Both the position numbers and the translations under genes were made by a program. Below the pieces are notes generated by a model, which saw only the letters and a program-made list of their open reading frames with translations, was not told where the DNA came from and did not search any database. A stretch of DNA of 36,624 bases from Psychromonas sp. psych-6C06. Lineage in GTDB: Bacteria; Pseudomonadota; Gammaproteobacteria; Enterobacterales; Psychromonadaceae. The DNA is taken from the NCBI RefSeq assembly GCF_002835465.1, contig NZ_PIZM01000019.1:1-36624 (forward strand), written 5' to 3'. Positions 18,052 to 28,660 of the stretch are shown here, in pieces. The number at the start of each line of letters is the position of its first letter. Position 1 is the stretch's first letter.

Positions 18052-19668
18052 TTACAGTTTGAAAGACGCAAGCTCCTCTTCTAGGTTAGCGGCTGCTGTA
18101 CGCATATTTTCCGTTGAGCTTTTAGCACCCGACGCAATTTCACTACCGTTACGCGCGTTATCAGAAATAATGCTGATACGTTGTGAGATATCATCTCCAA
18201 CACGAGACTGCTCACCCGCAGCTTCAGCAATATGATGACTCATTTCTGTTATTGTCGATAAAGACTCTGCAATGCGACCTAATGCTTCCGCGCTCTCTTC
18301 TGACTTCTCAACAGTCGTTTGACTATTCTCGATGCTCATGTTGATAGAAGATACCGCGCGTTGAGAAGCGCTTTGAAGGCGCTCAATCATACCTTGAATT
18401 TCAGTCGTACTATCCTGAGTTCTCCCTGCTAAACTACGTACTTCATCAGCAACAACAGCGAAGCCTCGCCCTTGCTCTCCAGCACGCGCAGCCTCGATAG
18501 CGGCATTTAACGCTAACAGATTAGTCTGCTCGGCAATACCACGTATCACATCAAGTACCGATACAATATTATCAACATCGCCACCAAGCTCTTCTATCAC
18601 CTCGCCCGCTTCGCTTACTCGTGTTACCAGCGACATCAATGAAGCAGATGATGCTTCCGTTAACGTACGCGCTTGCTCACCCTCTTTATCTGCTTGTTGT
18701 GTCGCATGAGCAGTGTTTTGGGCATGTTCTGAAACAGTTTGCGAAGAACTAGTCATTTCGACCATCGCAGTCGCCACCATGTCTGTTTCACTGTTTTGTG
18801 ATTGTGAAACTTCATCCATACTTTGGGTACGGCGATCTGCTTCGTTAAGCTCGGCACGGAAACCCTCTACTAATTGGTTGACCGATAATAACATATGGTG
18901 AAGTGATGATTTCATGGTCAGCGTCGCCCCATAAATACTTTCAGGACTCACACCAGCGTCATCAACATTAAATGCTAAATCACCTTGCGCCACTTTTTGT
19001 ACCACTGATAATACTTCTGATGGTTCGCCACCTAATAAACGCAATAAATCTCGTACAAAGAAGAACAGTAGAATCGAGATAACAATTGCTAGTGCAATAC
19101 TTGCAAGTACCATCCATTTAGCCGTGGCCCAAAAACGTTTGTCAGTTTCTGCATTACTAATACCGGTTCCAACAACCCAGCCCCACTTAGGGGACTTTTG
19201 CGCAATTGAAGTGATCATCACAACAGTACCATCACGCTCAGAGCTCCATAAATATTTTGCAATACCAGATGTTTTATTCACAGCAGCCAGCAAAATATCA
19301 GCAACACTACCACCACTCGCATCTTTAAAATCATGGAAACTAGTACCATGTAATTGAGGATCAAGAGGTGTAGCCACAAAATCCATTTTATCATCGGCTA
19401 CATAAACGTACTCATTCTCGCTATATTTGTTTTCGCGCAGAATTTGTGTGGCCATTTTTTTACCGTCTTCCAGCGAAATAACATTGGTATCGACCAAGTT
19501 TTCAATCTGAACAATAGTATTGTAAGCGCTTTTAAATAACTGATAGATGCGCGCTTCATTATCTGCTTCGCTGGCACTTTTTAAGGTTAACAAGCTAATA
19601 ATAGAGAGCAGCAATAATGCAGCAAAAATCAATATTGAAGCAAAGGTAAATTTCAACTTGAGGGTCAT
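18052..19668 (-). CDS. Methyl-accepting chemotaxis protein with single Cache sensor
   Basis: A 538-residue membrane chemoreceptor. The order is: TM helix (about 7-29); periplasmic single Cache-type sensor (about 35-180, with the YVYV and GWVVGTGI strands of sCache_2); second TM (about 183-207); HAMP linker; and the cytoplasmic signalling coiled coil, with the conserved tip [20 protein letters not shown] near 383-403 that contacts CheA and CheW. There is no C-terminal NWETF-like tether for CheR. sCache_2 sensors often bind small carboxylates, but the ligand here is not known. AAGGAA precedes the ATG. Confidence 0.92.
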   Translation of the reverse strand: MTLKLKFTFASILIFAALLLLSIISLLTLKSASEADNEARIYQLFKSAYNTIVQIENLVDTNVISLEDGKKMATQILRENKYSENEYVYVADDKMDFVATPLDPQLHGTSFHDFKDASGGSVADILLAAVNKTSGIAKYLWSSERDGTVVMITSIAQKSPKWGWVVGTGISNAETDKRFWATAKWMVLASIALAIVISILLFFFVRDLLRLLGGEPSEVLSVVQKVAQGDLAFNVDDAGVSPESIYGATLTMKSSLHHMLLSVNQLVEGFRAELNEADRRTQSMDEVSQSQNSETDMVATAMVEMTSSSQTVSEHAQNTAHATQQADKEGEQARTLTEASSASLMSLVTRVSEAGEVIEELGGDVDNIVSVLDVIRGIAEQTNLLALNAAIEAARAGEQGRGFAVVADEVRSLAGRTQDSTTEIQGMIERLQSASQRAVSSINMSIENSQTTVEKSEESAEALGRIAESLSTITEMSHHIAEAAGEQSRVGDDISQRISIISDNARNGSEIASGAKSSTENMRTAAANLEEELASFKL

Positions 19669-19848
19669 GTGGCATTCCTTTTTTGATAAAGATTATTTTT
19701 AATCGATACGGGATTTAATTTAAAAGTAGCCCAAGATCTTTGTACTGTCCTCAAATCTTTATAATATTAGCGGCAATCAACTTTGTTTTATGCTGTTTTC
19801 TTCGCTAATATCGGCTAACTCACATTTACTTAACTAAAAGAGAATACA

Positions 19849-21129
19849 TTGAACGACATACCTACTAGCGCATTACTAATCTCATTGATTGTTTTGATCG
19901 TTATTTCCGCTTACTTTTCTAGCTCAGAAACAAGCATGATGTCGCTAAATCGTTACCGATTACGCCATATGGCTAACGATAAAAATAAAACCGCGATCCG
20001 CGTAGAAGCTTTATTAAACAAACCAGATAAATTAATTGGCTTAATATTGATTGGTAATAACCTCGTTAATATCTTAGCTTCGGCATTGGCAACTATCCTA
20101 GGGCAACGTTTATTTGGTGACGCGGGTATCGCTATCGCCACCGGAGCACTAACATTAGTAATTTTGATCTTTGCGGAAGTTACCCCAAAGACATTAGCGG
20201 TGCTTTACCCAGAAAAAATAGCCTTTCCTAGCTCTTTCATACTAACCCCATTACAAAAGTTACTTAGCCCACTAGTATGGCTTATTAACGGTATCTCAAA
20301 TGGCTTATTACGTATTTTTGGCATCAATGTTAACCACCAGAGTGATAATGCGCTATCGCGTGATGAGTTGCGTTCAGTGGTACACGAAGCGGGCACTATG
20401 ATTCCTGAACATCACCAACAAATGCTTTTGAGTATTTTAGAGTTAGAAAAAGTGACCGTTGATGAAATCATGATCCCGAGGAACGAAATTGCTGGAATCG
20501 ATATCAACCAAGACTGGGAAACAATATTAAAACAGCTAAAGCATCGAACACATACTATGACGTTGCTATATCGAGATACCATCGATGACGCAATCGGCTT
20601 TGTCCACGCGCGTGACTCATTATTAATTTTATTAAAAGAAGACTTTACCAAGACAACGCTATTGCGGAGTGTACGAGAGCTATATTTCATTCCCGAAGGG
20701 ACGCCATTAAATACCCAGCTTATTAAGTTTCAGCATAATAAAGAGCGTATTGGCTTAGTCGTTGATGAATATGGCGATATTCAAGGCTTAGTGACGCTTG
20801 CAGATATTCTCGAAGAGATTGTTGGTGACTTTACGACTACACGTGTACCAAATAGCTCTCAGGAGATTCATAAGCAACATGATAACTCTTATATTATTGA
20901 GGGTAGCTTAGGTATTCGAGATATTAATAAAGAGATGGACTGGACATTACCAACTGATGGGCCACGTACTTTGAATGGCTTAATCTTGGAACACTTAGAA
21001 GCAATTCCTACAGGACGCATTAGCGCAAGAATTTGTGGCTATCCGATGGAAATATTAGAAGTTGAAAATAACATGGTTAAACTAGTAAAAGTAATGCCAC
21101 ATTTATATAGTGGTGATGAGGAAAGCTAG
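19849..21129 (+). CDS. CorB/YfjD-type CNNM membrane protein with CBS domains
   Basis: A 426-residue inner-membrane protein. A DUF21/CNNM transmembrane domain (about 1-190; FSSSETSMMSLNRYRLRHMA and LIGNNLVNILASALAT are its signatures) is followed by a CBS pair (about 200-320, MIPRNEIAGID) and a CorC/HlyC domain (about 335-420). It closely resembles E. coli YfjD, related to Salmonella CorB in magnesium export. The start is TTG: the N-terminus then aligns with YfjD and AAGAGA lies upstream. There is no in-frame ATG before the first helix. Confidence 0.88.
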   Translation: MNDIPTSALLISLIVLIVISAYFSSSETSMMSLNRYRLRHMANDKNKTAIRVEALLNKPDKLIGLILIGNNLVNILASALATILGQRLFGDAGIAIATGALTLVILIFAEVTPKTLAVLYPEKIAFPSSFILTPLQKLLSPLVWLINGISNGLLRIFGINVNHQSDNALSRDELRSVVHEAGTMIPEHHQQMLLSILELEKVTVDEIMIPRNEIAGIDINQDWETILKQLKHRTHTMTLLYRDTIDDAIGFVHARDSLLILLKEDFTKTTLLRSVRELYFIPEGTPLNTQLIKFQHNKERIGLVVDEYGDIQGLVTLADILEEIVGDFTTTRVPNSSQEIHKQHDNSYIIEGSLGIRDINKEMDWTLPTDGPRTLNGLILEHLEAIPTGRISARICGYPMEILEVENNMVKLVKVMPHLYSGDEES

Positions 21130-21140
21130 CAAGTAGGATC

Positions 21141-21171
21141 ATTGATTGTTTGCAACATGCAAACAATCAAT
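21141..21171. terminator. Perfect hairpin between converging genes
   Basis: ATTGATTGTTTGC pairs with GCAAACAATCAAT around a tiny loop. It lies between the corB-like gene and luxS, which converge. There is no T-run on either strand, so it may act with Rho or as a 3' stabiliser. Confidence 0.55.
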
Positions 21172-21183
21172 GAAGGGGTTTAA

Positions 21184-21693
21184 TTACAGTTGATTTAATT
21201 GCGCTTCGCTTAATGCAATATCATCGTTTTTGTTCACACCAACACCTGCATCAATAATCGCCTGTGCAATCTCTTTCGCTTCTTCTAATGAGTGCATTAA
21301 ATAAGTACCGCACTGAAATTCATTAAGTTCAGGGATCTCATTTTGTGCTTTTACATTCAATACATCCTGCATTGCAGCAAGCCAAGCAGCTCCCACTTCA
21401 GACTCTGTTGGTTCACCGATCAAGCTCATGTAAAAACCAGTACGACACCCCATTGGCGAGATATCGATAATCTCAACATTATCACTGTTTAGGTGATCGC
21501 GCATAAAACCTGCATAAAGATGCTCAAGAGTATGGATACCTTTCTCAGATAAGATATCTTTATTTGGTGCAGTAAAACGTAGGTCAAACACAGTGATGGT
21601 ATCTTTACCTGGTGTTTGCATTTTTTTAGCAATACGCACAGCTGGCGCATTCATGATCGTATGATCAACGGTAAAACTATCTAATAGTGGCAT
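21184..21693 (-). CDS. luxS: S-ribosylhomocysteine lyase (AI-2 synthesis)
   Basis: Cleaves S-ribosylhomocysteine to homocysteine and DPD, the precursor of autoinducer-2, in the activated methyl cycle. The 169-residue protein has all metal ligands in place, His54 and His58 (HTLEH) and Cys128 (FQCGT), plus the catalytic Cys83 (MGCRTGFYM). Length is standard. It is a single gene; its upstream neighbour, the lipoprotein, is on the same strand 21 bp away, so the two may be cotranscribed. Confidence 0.97.
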   Translation of the reverse strand: MPLLDSFTVDHTIMNAPAVRIAKKMQTPGKDTITVFDLRFTAPNKDILSEKGIHTLEHLYAGFMRDHLNSDNVEIIDISPMGCRTGFYMSLIGEPTESEVGAAWLAAMQDVLNVKAQNEIPELNEFQCGTYLMHSLEEAKEIAQAIIDAGVGVNKNDDIALSEAQLNQL

Positions 21694-21714
21694 TTTTTCT
21701 CTCTCTTTTTAACA

Positions 21715-22329
21715 TTAGGCGAAGAATAATCTCCACAACCAACTTGAATCTAAGTTTTCTTTGCAACCACGCAGTTGGGCTGCATATTTTTTGGATCGAG
21801 CATCAACTGTACGCGATACTTTAATTAACCAAGGTTTTTTATTATAACTCTTGTTTTTGTATCCGCCCCAGCCTTCATGGTAATTCAAGTATTGTGCATA
21901 AGCATCCCACTTGGAAACACCGTTTACTTTTTGTGTTTTGTGGGTAAACCATCCCATAAAGTCAATTGCATCATCAAAATCGCTACGACTTGCCCAGCTA
22001 TTTCCGGTTTCTCGCTGGTAATCATCCCAGGTCATAGTCTTAGCTTGCGCGTAACCATACGCATCACTGGCACGTCCAATTGGGATAAACCAAAAGTATT
22101 GCATCGGTGGTGCTGCATTATGTTTGAAACTACTTTCTTGATACATCATCGCTAGAGGAACATGTATTGGTGTCCCCCATTTTTCATTCATCTTTTTGGA
22201 AGCTTTATACCAGTCACGATGTTCAAAAAATATCTCACAAATGTTATCAGGATTTTTAGGCGGTGGTGTGGCACAGCCAGATAATATTAAAAGCGTAAAA
22301 ATAAATATTAACTTTTTTTTTATTTTCAT
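21715..22329 (-). CDS. Lytic transglycosylase-like lipoprotein
   Basis: A 204-residue predicted lipoprotein: the signal sequence ends ILSGC, giving Cys19. The segment MMYQESSFKH carries the probable catalytic Glu65 of an SLT-type transglycosylase fold, followed by AYGYAQAKTMTWDDYQ and a YLNYHEGWGGY stretch typical of such enzymes. It would cleave peptidoglycan glycan strands in the periplasm. The ATG at 22329 gives a normal lipoprotein signal; a TTG 15 bp upstream is possible. It lies directly upstream of luxS on the same strand. Confidence 0.8.
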   Translation of the reverse strand: MKIKKKLIFIFTLLILSGCATPPPKNPDNICEIFFEHRDWYKASKKMNEKWGTPIHVPLAMMYQESSFKHNAAPPMQYFWFIPIGRASDAYGYAQAKTMTWDDYQRETGNSWASRSDFDDAIDFMGWFTHKTQKVNGVSKWDAYAQYLNYHEGWGGYKNKSYNKKPWLIKVSRTVDARSKKYAAQLRGCKENLDSSWLWRLFFA

Positions 22330-22467
22330 TGAACTTAATTCCAAATAGGTGGACTAATAACTTATAAACAGAACAACCTTTTTATAAACATATTGTTATA
22401 ACCAAGTTGACTAACCACCAACTCAGTACAGCGGACTAACCACCCGAAATATTATATTCCTTACTTT

Positions 22468-22494
22468 AAAGCCTCTCATTTGAGAGGCTTTTTT
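22468..22494. terminator. Hairpin at the end of gshA
   Basis: AAAGCCTCTC-ATTT-GAGAGGCTTT is followed by a strong T-run on the plus strand. Both neighbouring genes are on the minus strand, where the tail after the stem is only three Ts. The hairpin abuts the gshA stop codon. Confidence 0.7.
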
Positions 22495-24075
22495 TTATAC
22501 TTTTTCTGCGTTTTTAAAATAACTTATCAAGTAATCATCAAAATTCAATTTATCAGCAAGCTCAATTTCACGCTGCTTAATCTGCGAGGATTCTTTTTGA
22601 TCTTCAAAATATTGGTCTGACCAAATTTGATATGGCTGATCAATTAACGCCTGTTTGTATTCTTTAGAGAGTGCTAAAGCCAATGGTCCATTATCACTAT
22701 CTGCTGAGATAATTTTATCTAAAATACGTGCCGAACTAGTTAACTCGGGAGCATTAAAACGCGGTGCAATATGCTCAATAGCTTGCTTATAGCGCTCTTC
22801 ATTACCACTTTTATCTAATACAACTGCTAATGCTTTTAATTCATTAGTGATCCATTCTCCCCACTGCGCAACAGATAAGGTTCGCCCATCAATTTCTAAT
22901 GTTAAATCAGGATTTCTTCCTTCCGTGACAATCGCACTTAAGTTACCTGCAAAGTGTTTCGATTCAGTAGCAGAGATATCCTCAGAAGGTTTAATCGCAC
23001 ACCAAGTTAAGAATAGATCTAAAAAGTTAACCTGCTCCTCGGTAATACCGACTTTAGAAAATGGGTTTACATCTAATGAACGTATCTCGATATACTCAAC
23101 GCCACGTGCATGCAAAGCTTGTGAAGGTGTTTCCCCAGTTTTTTGCACGCGTTTAGGGCGAATAGAGGCATACAGCTCATTTTCAATCTGTAATACATTA
23201 TCATTTAGTTGAATGTATTTATCGCCATCTTTAACGCCTAGCTCTTTAAATTCAGGGGCTTTTTTATGTAAGGCTTGTCGCACCGAATCAATATAATTAT
23301 CAACGCTGTTATAACAAATATTTAGGGAAGATTGCGAACTGTTGGTATAGCCTAAATCGCTTAAACGTAAGGAAGTCGCATAAGGTAAGTAAATAGTACC
23401 TTTACCAACTTTTTTAAAGTCCAGTTTAGTCTCTTTACCCTGTAGAAATGATTGGCATAATGCAGGAGATGCGCCAAATAGATAAGGGATCACCCAGCCA
23501 TAACGGAAATAGTTACGCACCAATCCTAAATAGCCCGCTGATTGCGCTGCATGTCCTGTGAGTGATGATTGGTGAATTTCTCGCCAAGTATCCCAAAAAG
23601 AGGCCGGTAAGGAAAAATTATAGTGCACGCCTGCAATAATCTGCATCATGCTACCGTAACGGTTTTTTAAACCTTGTCGGTAAGCTGTTTTCATTTTCCC
23701 GGTATTCGAGTTACCGTATTGTGCCAACTCAATGTTATCTTGACTTTCAACAAAACAAGGCATGCTAATTGGCCATAACGTTTCATCATTTTCAAGGTGC
23801 ATAGCAGCGTAATGGTGAATATCATTAAGGTAATCAAATAACTGATCCACGCCCTTTGCAACAGGTGTAATAAACTCTAATAAGCTCTCAGAAAAATCAG
23901 TGGTAATTGAATCATGACAAAGCGCACTGCCAAATGCATAAGGATGACTTGCTTCTGATAGTTTACCATCTGGCTTAACGCGTAACCCTTCACGTTCTAC
24001 ACCACGGCCAAAACCAACCAATGCATGAGACTGTTGTTCAATTATATCTAAACGTTGTTGGAAATTAAGAGACAA
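22495..24075 (-). CDS. gshA: Glutamate-cysteine ligase
   Basis: Makes gamma-glutamylcysteine from glutamate and cysteine with ATP, the rate-limiting step of glutathione synthesis. The 526-residue protein matches the proteobacterial GshA family along its length (LEFITPV, ELAQYGNSNTGKMKTAYRQGLKNRYG, GVHYNFSLP, YLPYATSLRLSDLGYTN, ENELYASIRPKR, EYIEIRSLDVNPFS). The start is TTG with AAAGGG upstream; E. coli gshA also starts with TTG. The hairpin at 22468-22494 lies at its end. Confidence 0.95.
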   Translation of the reverse strand: MSLNFQQRLDIIEQQSHALVGFGRGVEREGLRVKPDGKLSEASHPYAFGSALCHDSITTDFSESLLEFITPVAKGVDQLFDYLNDIHHYAAMHLENDETLWPISMPCFVESQDNIELAQYGNSNTGKMKTAYRQGLKNRYGSMMQIIAGVHYNFSLPASFWDTWREIHQSSLTGHAAQSAGYLGLVRNYFRYGWVIPYLFGASPALCQSFLQGKETKLDFKKVGKGTIYLPYATSLRLSDLGYTNSSQSSLNICYNSVDNYIDSVRQALHKKAPEFKELGVKDGDKYIQLNDNVLQIENELYASIRPKRVQKTGETPSQALHARGVEYIEIRSLDVNPFSKVGITEEQVNFLDLFLTWCAIKPSEDISATESKHFAGNLSAIVTEGRNPDLTLEIDGRTLSVAQWGEWITNELKALAVVLDKSGNEERYKQAIEHIAPRFNAPELTSSARILDKIISADSDNGPLALALSKEYKQALIDQPYQIWSDQYFEDQKESSQIKQREIELADKLNFDDYLISYFKNAEKV

Positions 24076-24143
24076 GAGTACACCCTTTAAGTGATAAAAA
24101 GAGGTAGCAGAGTACCTTAAATAAGGCTCTGTTTACAAGTTAC

Positions 24144-24575
24144 TTATATAAAATAAAGCATTGGAATGACAATCATTAGGTAGCGAATTGCTTTGCCTGT
24201 CAGGATACATATCACCGATTTAATGATCGCTAATTTTAACCAACCAGCAACTAAAGGAAGTAGATCACCGACCACTGGTAACCAGCTTAATAGTAATGAA
24301 TAAATACCGTACTTATGACAAAAAAATATCGCTTTTTGATGCTTAGCTTGTGCTTTTTCTCTACCCCAAGAGAAATAGTACCCCATATAATAAGTTAATA
24401 TTGCACCAAGGCTATTGCCGATAGTCACCGCAATAAAATACCCCCATGCCCCTTCAGGGTTATTTTTTACATAATAAATCAGCAATAACTCAGAACCACC
24501 AGGTAACAGAGTAGATGAGATGAAGGCACTCATAAAAAGGCTACCTAACTCAATTAGCGTAGTATCAAAAAACAA
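24144..24575 (-). CDS. YqaA-family inner-membrane protein
   Basis: A 143-residue membrane protein with about four helices and the family motifs SSTLLPGGSE, GNSLG, LLSWLPVVGDLLPLVAGW and GKAIRY, closely resembling E. coli YqaA, a small relative of the DedA/VTT group. Function is not established. A frame open to 24599 would start with GTG inside the oad terminator; the TTG at 24575 has GGAG upstream and gives the YqaA length, so I choose it. It could also be expressed by read-through from oadB. Confidence 0.78.
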   Translation of the reverse strand: MFFDTTLIELGSLFMSAFISSTLLPGGSELLLIYYVKNNPEGAWGYFIAVTIGNSLGAILTYYMGYYFSWGREKAQAKHQKAIFFCHKYGIYSLLLSWLPVVGDLLPLVAGWLKLAIIKSVICILTGKAIRYLMIVIPMLYFI

Positions 24576-24587
24576 AATAACTCCAAT

Positions 24588-24617
24588 AAAAAAGGCCACT
24601 TAACTAAGTGGCCTTTT
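24588..24617 (-). terminator. Terminator of the oadGAB operon
   Basis: AAAAGGCCACTTA-AC-TAAGTGGCCTTTT is nearly perfectly palindromic and is followed on the minus strand by a T-run that leads into the yqaA-like ribosome binding site. Confidence 0.88.
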
Positions 24618-24639
24618 AAAAACGAATAATACTTAACGC

Positions 24640-25770
24640 TTAACCAATTAGCGCTAGCAGCACACCAGCAGCAACAGCACTACCAAGTACACCAGCTACG
24701 TTTGGTCCCATCGCATGCATCAGTAGGAAGTTATGAGGGTTTGACTCTAAGCCTACTTTATTAGCAACACGTGCAGCCATTGGAACTGCAGATACACCTG
24801 CCGCACCGATTAATGGATTAATAGGATCTTTAGAGAACTTATTCATTATTTTCGCCATGATAACACCTGAGGCAGTACCAATTGAGAAGGCGACAGCACC
24901 TAGTCCTAAAATACCTAATGTTTCGATATTTAAAAACGACTCAGCTGATAATTTAGAACCAACACCGAGACCTAAGAAGATTGTCACAATGTTAATTAAT
25001 TCATTTTGCGCTGTAGAGCTTAAACGATCAACAACACCAGACTCACGCATCAAGTTACCTAGACAGAACATACCTACCAGCGGCGTTGCTGCCGGTAAGA
25101 AAAGAATCGTCATCATTAATACTGCTAATGGGAAGATAATTTTCTCTTTTTTGCTCACAGGACGTAGTTGCTTCATCTTGATTTCACGTTCAGCAGGCGT
25201 TGTTAATGCACGCATAATCGGTGGCTGAATTAGCGGTACCAATGCCATATATGAGTATGCAGCAACGGCAATTGCACCGAGTAACTGAGGCGCAAGCTTA
25301 GAAGCTAAAAAGATAGCCGTAGGACCATCTGCACCACCAATAATGGCAATCGCAGCAGCATCTTGCATGGAGAATTCCATCCCAGGTACATAGTTAAGTA
25401 AAATTGCACCAAATAGCGTAGCAAAAATACCGAACTGCGCAGCAGCCCCTAAAAATAGTGTTTTAGGGTTCGCAATCAACGCACCAAAATCGGTTAATGC
25501 CCCAACCCCCATAAAGATAATCAGCGGGAAAACACCCGTTTCAATACCAATATGGTAAATGTAATAAAGCATTCCGCCTTCGTCATTAAAACCAGCATTA
25601 GGAATATTGGCTAAAATAGCACCAAAACCAATCGGCAATAATAATAAAGGTTCAAATTTTTTGGCAATTGCAAGGTATAGCAGAATACAGCCAACCGCAA
25701 TCATCACCAGATCAGGAAACTCAAAATGAGCAATACCTGTATCATTCCAAAGTGTTAATAATCCATCCAC
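24640..25770 (-). CDS. oadB: Oxaloacetate decarboxylase, sodium-pumping beta subunit
   Basis: The membrane subunit that decarboxylates carboxybiotin and pumps sodium ions out. The 376-residue polytopic protein has the conserved GGADGPT signature (145-151) in the ion pathway and a second conserved stretch near the end ([26 protein letters not shown]). The start is GTG with AAGGAA upstream, 13 bp after the oadA stop. The last gene of the operon; the terminator at 24588-24617 follows. Glutaconyl- or methylmalonyl-CoA decarboxylase beta subunits look alike, but the oadA neighbour decides it. Confidence 0.95.
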   Translation of the reverse strand: MDGLLTLWNDTGIAHFEFPDLVMIAVGCILLYLAIAKKFEPLLLLPIGFGAILANIPNAGFNDEGGMLYYIYHIGIETGVFPLIIFMGVGALTDFGALIANPKTLFLGAAAQFGIFATLFGAILLNYVPGMEFSMQDAAAIAIIGGADGPTAIFLASKLAPQLLGAIAVAAYSYMALVPLIQPPIMRALTTPAEREIKMKQLRPVSKKEKIIFPLAVLMMTILFLPAATPLVGMFCLGNLMRESGVVDRLSSTAQNELINIVTIFLGLGVGSKLSAESFLNIETLGILGLGAVAFSIGTASGVIMAKIMNKFSKDPINPLIGAAGVSAVPMAARVANKVGLESNPHNFLLMHAMGPNVAGVLGSAVAAGVLLALIG

Positions 25771-25783
25771 TTTTATCTATTCC

Positions 25784-27571
25784 TTAACCGACAGTAAACA
25801 GGGCTTCACCCACTGCCACTGCATCACCTTCTCGAACTAATACAGATTGCACAACACCTGATTTTGGTGCGCGGATCTCTGTTTCCATTTTCATCGCTTC
25901 CATCACAAGTAATACATCACCTTCGTTTACTTGCTCGCCTTCTGCGACTAATACTTTAAAAATATTACCCGCTAAAGGTGCTGGCACATCTTCACCCTCA
26001 CCTGTAGGTGCGGCAGGTGCCTCACTAACAGCGGTTAACGGGGTTGTTGCAGCGCCTGCAGGTGTAATACCATCAATACTTCCTTCAGGGCCAACTTGGA
26101 CGTTAAATACCTGTCCATCGACAGCAACAGAGTAAGTTTTAGGCTCAGATGGTTTAGACTCACTTGCAACCGCCATATCATCAGCACTCGGAACTGGTTC
26201 AAAGGCATCAGGGTTATTACGGTTCTCTAGGAACTTAAGACCAATCTCTGGGAATAAAGCATAAATAAGGGCATCATCAATTTCTTGATCTGCAACTTTA
26301 ATCCCTTTTTCTGTGGCTAGCTTTTTAAAGTCATCTTGAATCGCTTGCATCTCTGCAGGAATATTGTCTGCAGGACGACAAGTAATCGCCTCACCACCTT
26401 CTAAGACTTTTGCTTGTAGCTCAGCATTAACGGGTGCTGGTGTTGCACCATATTCACCTTTTAACACACCCGCAGTTTCTTTAGTGATGTTTTTGTAACG
26501 TTCACCCATTAGTACGTTAATTACAGCCTGGGTACCAACAATTTGTGATGTTGGTGTTACTAAAGGAATAAAACCAAGATCTTCACGAACTCGCGGGATC
26601 TCTTGTAATACAGCATCCATTTTATCAGCAGCACCTTGCTGTTTAAGCTGGCTTTCCATGTTAGTTAACATGCCACCCGGTACTTGTGCGATAAGAATAC
26701 GTGGATCAACGCCTTTCAATTCACCTTCAAACTTCACATACTTTTTACGTACTTCACGGAAGTAAGCAGAGATATCTGCAAGCTGCGGTAACGCAAGGCC
26801 AGTATCTCGCTCAGTCCCTTCAACAATAGAAACTAATGTTTCTGTTGGTGAATGTCCGTAAGTCATACTCATTGAAGAGATTGCGGAATCGACAATATCG
26901 ATACCTGCATCGATCGCTTTTTGCTGTGTCGCAAGGCTTAAGCCAGTTGTTGCATGGCAATGCAGTGCCAATGGAATATCGGTAGCCGCTTTAATTTTAG
27001 TAATTAGCTCGTGTGCTTCGTAAGGTTTTAACAATCCAGCCATATCTTTAATACAGATAGAGTGTGAGCCCATATCTTCAAGACGCTTAGCCATATCAAC
27101 CCAACCATCAATGCTATGCACTGAACTTGTTGTGTAAGAGATTGTGCCCTGTGCATGCGCGCCCACTTTTACTGCAGATTTAATCGCAGTTTCAAAGTTA
27201 CGAACATCATTCATTGCATCAAAGATACGGAATACATCAACACCATTGGTATGAGCACGCTCAACAAATTTTTCTACTACATCATCAGCATAATGACGGT
27301 AGCCTAATAGGTTTTGACCACGCAACAACATCTGTTGAGGCGTATTTGGCATTGCCCCTTTCAGTGCTCGAATGCGATCCCATGGATCTTCGCCAAGGTA
27401 ACGGATACAAGCATCAAATGTAGCACCACCCCATGTTTCTAAAGACCAGTAACCAATTTTATCTAATTTTTCTGCAATCGGTAGCATATCGTCGATACGC
27501 ATGCGTGTTGCAAACAGTGATTGATGTGCGTCACGAAGTACAACTTCGGTGATCGCCAGTGGCTTAGACAT
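25784..27571 (-). CDS. oadA: Oxaloacetate decarboxylase alpha subunit, biotin-carrying
   Basis: The carboxyltransferase subunit that moves carboxylate from oxaloacetate to biotin, releasing pyruvate. The 595-residue protein has an HMGL-like TIM barrel (LRDAHQS at 12-18, HCHATTG) and a conserved carboxylase domain. An Ala/Pro-rich linker (about 500-525) follows, then a biotinyl domain with EAMKM, biotin on Lys561. The frame is open to an ATG at 27604 that overlaps the oadG stop, but AAGGAG lies 9 bp before the ATG at 27571 and the product then begins MSKPLAIT, so I prefer the shorter form. Confidence 0.95.
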   Translation of the reverse strand: MSKPLAITEVVLRDAHQSLFATRMRIDDMLPIAEKLDKIGYWSLETWGGATFDACIRYLGEDPWDRIRALKGAMPNTPQQMLLRGQNLLGYRHYADDVVEKFVERAHTNGVDVFRIFDAMNDVRNFETAIKSAVKVGAHAQGTISYTTSSVHSIDGWVDMAKRLEDMGSHSICIKDMAGLLKPYEAHELITKIKAATDIPLALHCHATTGLSLATQQKAIDAGIDIVDSAISSMSMTYGHSPTETLVSIVEGTERDTGLALPQLADISAYFREVRKKYVKFEGELKGVDPRILIAQVPGGMLTNMESQLKQQGAADKMDAVLQEIPRVREDLGFIPLVTPTSQIVGTQAVINVLMGERYKNITKETAGVLKGEYGATPAPVNAELQAKVLEGGEAITCRPADNIPAEMQAIQDDFKKLATEKGIKVADQEIDDALIYALFPEIGLKFLENRNNPDAFEPVPSADDMAVASESKPSEPKTYSVAVDGQVFNVQVGPEGSIDGITPAGAATTPLTAVSEAPAAPTGEGEDVPAPLAGNIFKVLVAEGEQVNEGDVLLVMEAMKMETEIRAPKSGVVQSVLVREGDAVAVGEALFTVG

Positions 27572-27603
27572 ATTCACTTGCTCCTTCATATTTTGGTTTT
27601 CCA

Positions 27604-27864
27604 TTATGCGAGTTCAGCTTTACGATATTGCTGCACAGCACTGGTAATCGCCGCGATTACTTGTGGATTGATTTCAGATTTTGAAGTCGTAGCGGGCGCT
27701 ACTTTATTATTTTTTGCACGTTGACTAATAACGGGTGCATCTGCAGGTATAAATTTTGCCATCAGTTTAACGGCAATCAGTAATAACCCTAGAAATGAAA
27801 AAACAAATGCCATCCCTAATCCAAAAAGTGTTATTGCTTGAAATAACGACTCATTAATATCCAT
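27604..27864 (-). CDS. oadG: Oxaloacetate decarboxylase gamma subunit
   Basis: An 86-residue assembly subunit holding alpha to beta. It has one membrane helix (about 10-35, [17 protein letters not shown]) and a charged cytoplasmic tail ending in QYRKAELA. First gene of oadGAB. AAGGA precedes the ATG. Its stop codon overlaps the upstream ATG of the oadA frame (TAATG). Confidence 0.92.
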   Translation of the reverse strand: MDINESLFQAITLFGLGMAFVFSFLGLLLIAVKLMAKFIPADAPVISQRAKNNKVAPATTSKSEINPQVIAAITSAVQQYRKAELA

Positions 27865-28363
27865 ACTTGTTATCCTTTTTTTGCACTATAGAAGAGTGCC
27901 CTTTTAGAAACAATCTCAATAAGTGAATAATTATTCAAACTGAGATTGCATTTAACGCCCTATAAACGATGAATAATCATCAAAAGAAACGACGCTAAAA
28001 GCAGAAACAATGTGTTTATTTAATTATCCTACGGTTGAAAAAGTAGGAAAAAAAATTAAACAACATTTCCAAAACGACACATTATAATAGTTTCCGGATA
28101 AAATTGGAAGCAGGTGCACTTTGCTGGCAAGCTTCCCTGTATTTTATGGTCTAGCTAAGTAACACGGGTGTTAGAGAAGGATGAAAGAATAGTTATGCAA
28201 AAAACAGGTCAGTAATCGACAATTTCAATATTGATCTAACTCCCAAAAACACGAAGATTCACAATGAAATTTTATTCATAAAAAATAAATATTTATGCAC
28301 ATAAATTTAACATTGTAATAACATTATTATTTTAAAGATAAGGAAGGTATTAAAAAAATAAGA
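27865..28363. other. Intergenic stretch upstream of oadGAB
   Basis: About 500 bp with no credible coding frame, between the tRNA-Arg array and oadG. It holds the oad promoter region, the palindrome at 27911-27948 and a repeated TGAATAAT half-site (27924 and 27970). A small hairpin (CCTAC ... GTAGG near 28028-28046) is also present. I saw no clear terminator behind the last tRNA-Arg, only a T-run. Confidence 0.5.
27911..27948. promoter_or_regulatory. Nested palindrome upstream of oadG (candidate operator)
   Basis: CAATCTCA (27911-27918) pairs with TGAGATTG (27941-27948), enclosing a perfect 14-bp palindrome TGAATAATTATTCA (27924-27937). It sits about 47 bp before the oadG start. Half-site TGAATAAT recurs at 27970-27977 inside another dyad (GATGA-ATAA-TCATC). 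This suggests a dimeric regulator of the oad operon; which one is unknown. Confidence 0.5.
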
Positions 28364-28440
28364 TGGTGCGGGTGAAGGGATTCGAACCCCTGACCGCCTG
28401 GTTCGTAGCCAGGTACTCTATCCAGCTGAGCTACACCCGC
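28364..28440 (-). tRNA. tRNA-Arg(ACG), copy 3
   Basis: A 77-nt gene with encoded CCA, anticodon ACG (read as ICG, for CGU/CGC/CGA). The acceptor GCGGGTG pairs correctly, the T-loop is GGTTCGAATCC, and the anticodon stem is CTGGC/ACCAG-like. Last of three identical copies in the transcript. Confidence 0.97.
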
Positions 28441-28521
28441 ATAGATGCAAAATATTGAGGAACAATATTTTCAAAGCTCTAAAAACAAAAAAACTTACCT
28501 AAGTAAGCCTTTAAAAAAGAA

Positions 28522-28598
28522 TGGTGCGGGTGAAGGGATTCGAACCCCTGACCGCCTGGTTCGTAGCCAGGTACTCTATCCAGCTGAGCTACACCCGC
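28522..28598 (-). tRNA. tRNA-Arg(ACG), copy 2
   Basis: Identical in all 77 nt to the copies at 28364 and 28661. The 81-bp spacer to the next copy differs in sequence, so only the tRNA body is conserved. Confidence 0.97.
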
Positions 28599-28660
28599 CG
28601 CGATATTCTTTTATGTTTTCATTTCGATTCAAAAATCACCATTTCGTGCAAATAGAAATA

